From positions 1 to 5,059 of the forward strand of contig CADBLZ010000035.1 of assembly GCA_902795675.1 (NCBI GenBank): DNA of 5,059 nt, given 5' to 3'. Every line of letters starts with the position of its first letter. Positions within the stretch are counted from its first letter, which is position 1. The notes under the pieces were generated by a model. It was given only the letters and a program-made list of their open reading frames with translations, made no database searches and had not been told where the DNA came from. Both the position numbers and the translations under genes were made by a program. Below, piece after piece: positions 1-5,059 of the stretch. The DNA comes from an uncultured Erysipelotrichaceae bacterium. Lineage in GTDB: Bacteria; Bacillota_I; Bacilli_A; RF39; UBA660.

Positions 1-1
1 A

Positions 2-79
2 GATTATTATAATTTTGCTAAAGTACCATATCATAATATTGATTTTTCACTACTACATAAAGTAGAGGCATCTAATTAA
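2..79 (+). CDS. 3' end of an upstream gene, product unknown (partial)
   Basis: Frame 2 is open from the left edge to a TAA at 77-79 and gives 25 residues ending in SLLHKVEASN. The composition is protein-like (mixed aromatic, charged and hydrophobic residues). The last base of the stop codon is the first base of the next gene's ATG (TAATG), which is typical of translationally coupled genes in bacterial operons. The other two forward frames are closed or lead nowhere. The fragment is too short to assign to a family. It implies that the thioredoxin-like gene is not first in its transcript. Confidence 0.6.
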   Translation, partial: DYYNFAKVPYHNIDFSLLHKVEASN

Positions 80-534
80 TGAAACATTTAAAAAGTATAA
101 TTCTAATTATCTTAATAATTCTGTTTACTACAAGTTTTATAATTCTTTCTATTCCTCATAAATTCACTTTATCAGATAGTGAATATGAATACTCATATGA
201 TGTAATAGATTATGATAAACTTAGTGAACTAATAGATAATAAAGAATCATTTATCGTATATACATATAATCCATATTGTTCATTACCAATAAGATGTGAT
301 GAAATATTTAAACCAGTTCATGAAGAACTAGGTATTCGTTTATATGGAATACCTTATGGTGAAATAAGAAAAACATCTATTGCTAAAAGAATTCAATATG
401 CACCATCTGTTTTATTATATAAAAAAGGTAAACTAGTTACTTTCTTAGATCCAACTAAAGAAGAACATAAAGATACCTTCCAAGATCAAAAACTGTATAA
501 AGAATGGTTAACTAAGTACATAAATACAAAATAG
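79..534 (+). CDS. Membrane-anchored thioredoxin-fold protein with a C-X5-C pair
   Basis: This 151-residue protein starts with a short basic stretch (MKHLK) and a hydrophobic segment at about residues 7-25. An acidic and tyrosine-rich linker follows (about 30-47), which by the positive-inside rule places the rest outside the cell. There is no lipobox cysteine, so it is an uncleaved anchor or a signal peptide, not a lipoprotein. Residues 57-125 look like a thioredoxin fold: a hydrophobic strand (FIVYTYNPYC), then C67 and C73, a second strand (LGIRLYGIPYG), and an APS motif with P109 in the usual cis-proline position before the strand VLLYKKGKLVTFLD. Thioredoxins normally have CXXC; here five residues (SLPIR) separate the cysteines and the preceding Trp is absent. 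It could be an extracytoplasmic disulfide or redox protein, or a structural relative. An AGAGG at 64-68 precedes the start by ten bases. The fold is a fairly confident call; activity is not shown. Confidence 0.75.
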   Translation: MKHLKSIILIILIILFTTSFIILSIPHKFTLSDSEYEYSYDVIDYDKLSELIDNKESFIVYTYNPYCSLPIRCDEIFKPVHEELGIRLYGIPYGEIRKTSIAKRIQYAPSVLLYKKGKLVTFLDPTKEEHKDTFQDQKLYKEWLTKYINTK

Positions 535-552
535 GTGAATACCTATTTTTTT
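528..552 (+). terminator. Intrinsic terminator after the thioredoxin-like gene
   Basis: A perfect 9-bp inverted repeat (AAAATAGGT at 528-536, ACCTATTTT at 541-549) has a four-base loop (GAAT). It runs into a seven-T tract at 546-552, part of which is the 3' arm. The stem has only two G-C pairs, so it is modest in strength. The TAG stop (532-534) lies in the 5' arm, so ribosomes terminating there would cover part of the hairpin. Confidence 0.6.
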
Positions 553-556
553 ATTA

Positions 557-565
557 TGTTATAAT
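557..565 (+). promoter_or_regulatory. Extended -10 promoter of the four-gene unit
   Basis: TGTTATAAT matches the extended -10 form (TGn followed by TATAAT at 560-565) exactly. It sits immediately after the terminator. No good -35 is present at a 16-18 base spacing: the best is TGAATA at 536-541, three of six matches and inside the hairpin. This fits a promoter that relies on the extended -10. Transcription would be expected to begin near 572, about nine bases before the start codon at 581. Confidence 0.55.
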
Positions 566-571
566 ATTAAT

Positions 572-577
572 GGTGAT
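572..577 (+). promoter_or_regulatory. GGTGAT-type ribosome binding site of the 479-residue protein gene
   Basis: GGTGAT is complementary to the CCACTA part of the anti-Shine-Dalgarno sequence, not to the usual GGAGG core, and ends three bases before the ATG at 581. That spacing places it in register with a normal Shine-Dalgarno. It would lie at the extreme 5' end of the mRNA if the promoter above is used. It supports the chosen start; there is no in-frame alternative upstream. Confidence 0.5.
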
Positions 578-580
578 AAT

Positions 581-2020
581 ATGAGTTTTCTAAGTTTACT
601 AAAAAATGCTCTACACAAAAATGATATAAAAGAAGAAGACTTAACTGGATCAATCGTTCAAATAGAAGAAAAACCAATTGAATTTACTTCTAATGAGCTA
701 GTTAACTTAGCACTTGATAACGTTATCGATACTACTGATCCATTAACTATAGCTAAATACAAAAATAACCTTCGTTTACTAGCTGAAAAAATAAAAAAAC
801 AAGGTTACCAAGATAAATTTAAATTAATTAGAAATGATGATAACTTCCCATATGGATTTAACTGGGAATTATCTTCTAAAACAACTCAATATGAAAGAGT
901 AATAAATCCTTTATCTTATCAAATAAGAAAAATGGTAGCAGAAAAACAAATGCCACCAAAAAAACAAAGTTTAGAGTTTGATCTAAATGCACTTCTAAAA
1001 GAGAAAGAAGCATTAAGACAAAAAATCGAAGAACTTGATCCTGAAATAGGTGCCATTTATGGACCAGTACATTTTAGATCAACAAAACATTTTACAATCA
1101 ATACAGCACTAAGTCATACAGGGTCATATAACGCTGTAACAACTGATCGTAACTTTACTATTATTGATGATTTAGATAATTTTCTAAATTCACCATATCG
1201 TTATTCTATGGCATACCAAGATGCTTATTTAGATATGAGTCATGAATCATTTCCAATATCTAAAAACGCTATCATCTTAATGTCTAAAGAAAAATATAAC
1301 TCTCTTAAAAATAATCCTGAACTAATGGAAGAAATAAAAAAGAGAAAGCTAGTTATATATTCTGGTGATGAAGGTTTAGCAATCAACATGCTCCTAACAT
1401 CACTTGGCATATATCCAAATGGTGTTGGTTTTAGATATCATGAATATGATCCGACTCTAAATAACATTTTAGATGAATCAATCATTGATCTTGCTGAAAC
1501 AACTAGAACACCATATAATTTAGGTCATGGTAACATTGATGGTAAAGGTGGACATTTCACTTCTTACTTTGACGACTTAAATCGTGACTTTGTTAACTGG
1601 CAATATGAGTTCATCGTATACTTACAAAAGAAACTTCCTGAAGTAAAAGTAACTGCTGATATTTTTAAATCAGTTGAAGGTTCAGTTGAATTAATAAAAC
1701 AAGTAGGTCTTGAAAGATTAGAAAGTATTCTTAAAGAATATAATAGAGAGTACTTAACTAATTTTAAAAATGAAAAATTAAAATACATGGAAGAACGTAA
1801 AGGTCTTTCAAATGAAATAAAAGAATTATTTAGAAGTACAATAAAACGTATCAAAGAATATTTTAAAAATACTCATGATTATAATATGGCTTATGTTGAT
1901 GATGTAAATAAAGCTATAAGGATATTTATCCAATCACCAAATTTAGAAGAACAAATATCTGCAGCTAAAGAAATAAATCAATATTTAGATACACTTAGCG
2001 AAGATAAGACTAGAAGTTAA
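581..2020 (+). CDS. Protein of unknown function, first gene of the ATPase/thyA unit
   Basis: I do not recognise the family of this 479-residue protein. It has no signal peptide, no membrane segment and, as read, no cysteine, so it is probably cytoplasmic. Residues 1-130 are mixed and variable-looking, with KK-rich stretches. Residues 133-152 (DLNALLKEKEALRQKIEELD) could form a short coiled coil. Residues about 156-350 look like a compact alpha/beta domain with the most constrained-looking motifs: PVHFRSTKHFTINT (162-175), HTGSYN (179-184), AYQDAYLDMSHE (211-222), GFRYHEYD (283-290) and LGHGNIDGKGGHFT (314-327). Several histidines (H164, H170, H316, H325) and a glycine-rich loop make an enzyme or nucleotide/metal-binding role conceivable, but this is inference. 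Residues 365-479 are highly charged and mostly helical. The gene follows a promoter and lies 38 bases before the DUF853 ATPase gene, so a functional link with it is plausible. It is a real gene by length, ribosome binding site and codon pattern. Confidence 0.85.
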   Translation: MSFLSLLKNALHKNDIKEEDLTGSIVQIEEKPIEFTSNELVNLALDNVIDTTDPLTIAKYKNNLRLLAEKIKKQGYQDKFKLIRNDDNFPYGFNWELSSKTTQYERVINPLSYQIRKMVAEKQMPPKKQSLEFDLNALLKEKEALRQKIEELDPEIGAIYGPVHFRSTKHFTINTALSHTGSYNAVTTDRNFTIIDDLDNFLNSPYRYSMAYQDAYLDMSHESFPISKNAIILMSKEKYNSLKNNPELMEEIKKRKLVIYSGDEGLAINMLLTSLGIYPNGVGFRYHEYDPTLNNILDESIIDLAETTRTPYNLGHGNIDGKGGHFTSYFDDLNRDFVNWQYEFIVYLQKKLPEVKVTADIFKSVEGSVELIKQVGLERLESILKEYNREYLTNFKNEKLKYMEERKGLSNEIKELFRSTIKRIKEYFKNTHDYNMAYVDDVNKAIRIFIQSPNLEEQISAAKEINQYLDTLSEDKTRS

Positions 2021-2044
2021 TAAAAAAATGAATATAATATTAAC

Positions 2045-2051
2045 AAAGGAG
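2045..2051 (+). promoter_or_regulatory. Ribosome binding site of the DUF853 ATPase gene
   Basis: AAAGGAG lies seven bases before the ATG at 2059. It is a near-consensus Shine-Dalgarno and fixes the start of the ATPase gene, which then begins about 30 residues before the P-loop as expected for the family. Confidence 0.75.
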
Positions 2052-2058
2052 AAATAAT

Positions 2059-3621
2059 ATGTATCTTAATAATAAACTATTAATTGCTAAAACACCTGAT
2101 AAAGATATTAACTTATCATTAAAGATGGCTAATCGTCATGGTTTAATAACAGGTGCAACAGGAACAGGTAAAACAGTTACAGCTAAAGTAATGATTGAAT
2201 CATTATCAGCTGCAGGTGTTCCAACATTTATTGCTGACGTAAAAGGTGATATAGCTGGTACTGCTTTAATTGGTCAAGAAACAAACTTCATCAAAAAAAG
2301 AATAGAAGAATATAATCTTACTGAATATAGTTACAAAGCTTATCCAGTACACTTCTTTGATATTTATGGTGAAAATGGTCACCCAATCAGAGCTAAAGTA
2401 TCTGATGTTGGTTATCAAATCTTATCTATCATGTTAGGTTTAACAGAAGCTCAAGAAGGTGTCTTAGCTATCTTGTTTAAAGTAGCTGAAGATGAAAAAC
2501 TAGAACTATCTAATCTAGAAGACTTAAAAGCATTATTAAACTATATAGCAGATAAAAGAAAAGAATACACAACTAAATATGGTACTGTAACAACACAATC
2601 AATTGGTGTTATTCAAAGATCCTTACTAGCACTTGAAAGTGAAGGATTAGGTTCATTCTTTGGTGAACCAGAATTCAACATCAATGACTTTATCGAAAAA
2701 GATAGTAATGGTTATGGTTATGTAAATATTTTAGATGCTGTAAAACTATTTAGTAATCCAGATTTATATGCATCATTCTTACTATGGCTACTAACAAGAT
2801 TATTTAATGAATCAGAAGAAGTAGGTGACTTAGATAAACCTAAAATGGTCTTCTTCTTCGATGAAGCGCACCTATTATTTAATGGCATGCCTGACTATCG
2901 TTTAAAAAGAATAGTTCAAGTAGTTAAACTAATTAGATCTCGTGGTATCGGTTTATACTTTATATCACAATCTCCAAGTGATATACCAAAAGATATCATG
3001 AATCAATTAGGTAATAGAGTACAACATAACTTACATGCCTATACACCAGAAGAACTAAAAACCGTAAAAGCTGCTGCTCAATCATTTAGAGAAAATCCAA
3101 ATATTGATACTGAAAAAGCTATTACAGAATTAAAAACTGGTGAAGCATTAATCTCATTCCAAACAGATGAAGGTGAACCTGAAATCGTTGAAAGATGTAA
3201 TGTCTTACCACCAGAAAGTTATATTGGTACAATAACAAATGATGAAAGAAGTAGAATAATAAAATCTAGTTCATTATATGGTAAATATGATGAAGTAATC
3301 GATAATCATTCTGCTGAAGAAAAAATAAAAGAAATGGCTGCCCAAGCACCTGTAGAAGCACCTAAAGGAGCAACTCAAACAGTTGAAATGTCTGATGAAG
3401 AATATGAACGCGCTTGTACACTTGCTCGCTTAAATGGAAGACCACTTCCAGAAAGAACTAAAACAGTTGTTACTGAAACAAATAAAGAAACTGTTAAAGA
3501 AGCACCTAAGACAACAAAAAAGGGTAACAAGAAAACTTTTGCAGAAAAACTAGAAACAAAAGTAGAAAATAAAATAGGTAATAAAATAGCAAGTAAAATA
3601 GTTAATAGTTTATTTAAATAA
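2059..3621 (+). CDS. DUF853 (YjgR-type) HerA-like P-loop ATPase
   Basis: This 520-residue protein matches the DUF853/YjgR family of HerA/FtsK-superfamily ATPases over its length. Features in order are: ANRHGLITGATGTGKT with the Walker A at 32-39 (GATGTGKT); the family motif IADVKGDIAG (58-67); GHPIRAKVSDVG (107-118); TEAQEGVLAILFKVAEDE (129-146); GFFGEP-like SFFGEPEFNI (199-208); the Walker B segment MVFFFDEAHLLF (263-274, D268 and E269); RSRGIGLYFISQSPSDIP (293-310); and QLGNRVQH (316-323). ATPase residues appear intact. About residues 420-495 form a charged, Thr/Lys-rich linker, and the last 28 residues (FAEKLE to the end) look like an amphipathic helix with repeated NKI/SKI units, a type of tail also known in this family. 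HerA relatives are hexameric DNA motors, and archaeal HerA works with the nuclease NurA; no NurA is visible here. The role of DUF853 proteins is poorly defined. The flanking unknown genes are candidate partners. Confidence 0.93.
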   Translation: MYLNNKLLIAKTPDKDINLSLKMANRHGLITGATGTGKTVTAKVMIESLSAAGVPTFIADVKGDIAGTALIGQETNFIKKRIEEYNLTEYSYKAYPVHFFDIYGENGHPIRAKVSDVGYQILSIMLGLTEAQEGVLAILFKVAEDEKLELSNLEDLKALLNYIADKRKEYTTKYGTVTTQSIGVIQRSLLALESEGLGSFFGEPEFNINDFIEKDSNGYGYVNILDAVKLFSNPDLYASFLLWLLTRLFNESEEVGDLDKPKMVFFFDEAHLLFNGMPDYRLKRIVQVVKLIRSRGIGLYFISQSPSDIPKDIMNQLGNRVQHNLHAYTPEELKTVKAAAQSFRENPNIDTEKAITELKTGEALISFQTDEGEPEIVERCNVLPPESYIGTITNDERSRIIKSSSLYGKYDEVIDNHSAEEKIKEMAAQAPVEAPKGATQTVEMSDEEYERACTLARLNGRPLPERTKTVVTETNKETVKEAPKTTKKGNKKTFAEKLETKVENKIGNKIASKIVNSLFK

Positions 3622-3630
3622 TAAATAGTT

Positions 3631-3636
3631 AGGGGG
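3631..3636 (+). promoter_or_regulatory. AGGGGG ribosome binding site of the 129-residue protein gene
   Basis: AGGGGG differs from AGGAGG by one base and lies six bases before the ATG at 3643. In such AT-rich DNA a run of five G is conspicuous and supports translation of this small gene from that start. Confidence 0.6.
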
Positions 3637-3642
3637 ACAATA

Positions 3643-4032
3643 ATGGATTTAATAACATACAAGGAATATCTCACATCTGATGGAAAGACATTAAGTAAAG
3701 ATGATACATTCTTAAGTAACATTATTAGTAATTCTGTATTCTACGCTTACATGATTCAAAGGAAATATGAAGAAAATCCTGATCCATCTTTCACATCTGA
3801 ATCACAAGTATCAGAACTATATCATGGTCAAGATATTTATGACATGTTATTCAGAATAAATGGTGTTTGGATAAGTAGACATATCTTAGAAGAATTGCTA
3901 CCAGAATATACCGTTCAATTACATATATCTAGTGATGGTTTACAAGATGGTTCTCAAGAACGTAAAACCATATATCGTCTTTACCTAATAAAGAAAAAAG
4001 AATTAACAAGAACAAGAGTTATAGATGAATAA
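3643..4032 (+). CDS. Small protein of unknown function between the ATPase and thyA
   Basis: I do not recognise this 129-residue protein. It has no signal peptide, membrane segment or cysteine. The first 45 residues include a probable helix (FLSNIISNSVFYAYMIQRKY, 23-42). A polar, acidic turn-rich section follows (44-56), then GVWISRHILEELLPEY (74-89) and a strand-like stretch around VQLHIS (91-96). It ends in a basic segment (KKKELTRTR). It starts 21 bases after the ATPase stop and ends 37 bases before thyA, so it is almost certainly co-transcribed with both. The G-rich ribosome binding site, codon use like its neighbours and the compact setting make it a real gene. Its charged character would suit a protein-protein interaction or adaptor role for the ATPase, but nothing in the sequence proves that. 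Confidence 0.8.
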   Translation: MDLITYKEYLTSDGKTLSKDDTFLSNIISNSVFYAYMIQRKYEENPDPSFTSESQVSELYHGQDIYDMLFRINGVWISRHILEELLPEYTVQLHISSDGLQDGSQERKTIYRLYLIKKKELTRTRVIDE

Positions 4033-4053
4033 TTAAATCATATTTATATTAAT

Positions 4054-4060
4054 AGGGAGG
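4054..4060 (+). promoter_or_regulatory. Ribosome binding site of thyA
   Basis: AGGGAGG lies nine bases before the ATG at 4070. It is the strongest Shine-Dalgarno near this gene and selects the upstream start, so the roughly 50-residue N-terminal extension of ThyA is likely translated. Confidence 0.75.
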
Positions 4061-4069
4061 TTTTGTATA

Positions 4070-5059
4070 ATGATAGATTTAAATTATATTAATAAAAGAG
4101 CATTTAAAAAGGATGGTACTATTTACACATTAGAAGAGTTATCTTATCCGGAAATAAAAGAAGATGGTAAATACTTACTAGATGCAAATGGTAACCGTAT
4201 TGGAACAATGGGTGACCGTAACGCTAAAGTTTTAATGGACCAAATCTTAAGAGAAGGTTGCTGGGATGAAAACCCACGTCCACATTACGAAGATGGTGCA
4301 CCAGCTTACACTTTAAGTGTTAACAATAAATGTCACTGGACATATGATATATCTAAAGGTGAATCACCTTTAATAACTTTAAGACCAATTGCTGTTCAAA
4401 AATCAATTGGTGAAATCTTATGGATTTACCAAGAACAATCAACTGACTTAAATCTCTTAAAAGAAAAACATGGTGTAACATGGTGGGATGAATGGGAAGT
4501 AGGTCATACAAGATCAATTGGTACAGGTACATATGGTGCTATTATCAAAGCTCATGACTTAACTAACTTTATTCTTACTGAAATAAAAGAAGACCCAGAT
4601 GGAAGAAGACACATTTTAGATATGTGGCAATATGATGACTTCAAAAAACCACATGGTTTAAAACCTTGTGCTTATTCCGTAATCTTTAACGTTCGCCACG
4701 GACGTGATGGTATCGATTACCTAGACATGAAACTAATTCAAAGATCTAGTGACTTCATGGTTGCAGGTTGTATCAACCAAATGCAATATCTTGCATTAAT
4801 GTTAATGGTTGCTAGAGATTGTAACTTAATTCCTGGTGAATTTACTTGGGAAGTTGCTAATAGCCAAATCTATAATAGACACATTCCACAAGCAATCGAA
4901 CAATTAAGAAGAACACCAATCCTAGATGATGGTAAACAACCATATCTAGAACTAAATCCTGAAAAGAAACATTTCTATGATATCGACCAAACAGATTTCA
5001 AAGTTAAGAATTATGCTCGTAAACTAATTCAAGAAAAGAATCCAGCACAAACATTCGAA
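4070..5059 (+). CDS. thyA: Thymidylate synthase, divergent Bacillota clade (3' end cut by window)
   Basis: Converts dUMP to dTMP with methylenetetrahydrofolate as the one-carbon donor and reductant; cytoplasmic. The frame is open for 330 codons to the right edge. The landmarks of ThyA are present in order: GEILWIY (114-120, the ELLW glutamate), TWWDEW (137-142), GTGTYG (151-156), the paired arginines GRRHI (178-182), the catalytic cysteine in LKPCAY (C200), LIQRSSDF (222-229), CINQMQY (234-240) carrying the substrate asparagine, and IYNRH (267-271). PCAY instead of PPCH, and VAG-INQMQY instead of LGLPFN, place it in a ThyA branch I know from low-GC Gram-positives rather than the E. coli type. 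Two oddities are an N-terminal extension of about 50 residues and a glutamine (Q266) where most ThyA have the ribose-contacting histidine (E. coli His207). The last visible residues (NPAQTFE) resemble the family's C-terminus, so only a few residues are missing. It is probably last or near last in the ATPase transcript; dfrA often follows thyA but is not visible. Confidence 0.93.
   Translation, partial: MIDLNYINKRAFKKDGTIYTLEELSYPEIKEDGKYLLDANGNRIGTMGDRNAKVLMDQILREGCWDENPRPHYEDGAPAYTLSVNNKCHWTYDISKGESPLITLRPIAVQKSIGEILWIYQEQSTDLNLLKEKHGVTWWDEWEVGHTRSIGTGTYGAIIKAHDLTNFILTEIKEDPDGRRHILDMWQYDDFKKPHGLKPCAYSVIFNVRHGRDGIDYLDMKLIQRSSDFMVAGCINQMQYLALMLMVARDCNLIPGEFTWEVANSQIYNRHIPQAIEQLRRTPILDDGKQPYLELNPEKKHFYDIDQTDFKVKNYARKLIQEKNPAQTFE

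Noticed and set aside
570..584. Four-codon upstream ORF (ATG GTG ATA ATA TGA) overlapping the start of the 479-residue protein gene
   Set aside because: It would start before or at the predicted transcription start and has no ribosome binding site. It is a by-product of the GGTGATAATATGA context.
1564..1854. Open frame on the minus strand inside the 479-residue protein gene
   Set aside because: It lies wholly within a well-supported + strand gene, has a low-complexity Phe/Leu/Ser-rich composition and has no ribosome binding site. It is a shadow frame.
2033..2038. TATAAT between the 479-residue protein gene and the ATPase gene
   Set aside because: There is no TGn extension in register and no recognisable -35, and such hexamers are frequent by chance in this AT-rich DNA. 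An internal promoter is possible but not supported.
3375..3722. Open frame on the minus strand across the ATPase C-terminus and the start of the small gene
   Set aside because: Its hydrophobic Val/Leu/Ser composition arises from the antisense of the Lys/Thr-rich tail. It overlaps two real genes and has no supporting start signal.
4066..4071. TATAAT just before the ATG of thyA
   Set aside because: It overlaps the start codon and the ribosome binding site spacer, so it cannot drive thyA from this ATG. It is chance.
3643..4120. Similar N-termini of the 129-residue protein (MDLITY) and ThyA (MIDLNY), both followed by a DG turn
   Set aside because: Only a few residues match, spacing differs and the nucleotide sequences are not alike, so a duplication is not supported.
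79..5059. Possible Mycoplasma-type genetic code, given the AT-richness
   Set aside because: All tryptophans examined are TGG, including the many in ThyA, and no frame reads through TGA, so the standard code applies.
1..5059. CRISPR, transposon ends, tRNA/rRNA, riboswitch or origin repeats
   Set aside because: I looked for direct and inverted repeats and conserved RNA motifs and saw none beyond the terminator hairpin; the intergenic gaps are too short for most of these.

Overview
The window is AT-rich, with all genes on the + strand, short intergenic gaps, A/T-ending codons and Shine-Dalgarno sequences before most starts. Every tryptophan I checked is TGG and no reading frame uses TGA internally, so the standard code (table 11) applies rather than the Mycoplasma code. 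Together with the type of thymidylate synthase present, this suggests a low-GC member of the Bacillota, possibly an uncultured gut Erysipelotrichia/RF39-like lineage. The taxonomic call is inference from composition and gene style only.

Layout. Positions 2-79 hold the last 25 codons of an upstream gene. Its TAA overlaps the ATG of a small membrane-anchored thioredoxin-fold protein (79-534) with an unusual C-X5-C cysteine pair. A hairpin with a T-run overlaps that gene's stop codon and probably ends this first unit. Directly after it is an extended -10 promoter (557-565) that should start transcription only about nine bases before the next ATG.

The second unit has four genes: a 479-residue protein of no family I recognise (581-2020); a HerA/FtsK-type P-loop ATPase of the DUF853 (YjgR) family (2059-3621); a 129-residue protein of unknown function (3643-4032); and a thymidylate synthase (4070 to the window edge, about 330 residues seen and nearly complete). 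The gaps are 38, 21 and 37 bases and I see no terminator in them, so one transcript is likely.

How the genes work together. ThyA makes dTMP for DNA synthesis. The DUF853 protein has intact ATPase motifs, and HerA relatives are DNA-translocating or DNA-processing motors. The two unknown proteins flank the ATPase and are the natural candidates for its partners, but the sequence gives only adjacency and likely co-transcription as support. I see no mobile element, CRISPR array, tRNA, rRNA or origin. No stretch of more than 300 bases lacks a gene.
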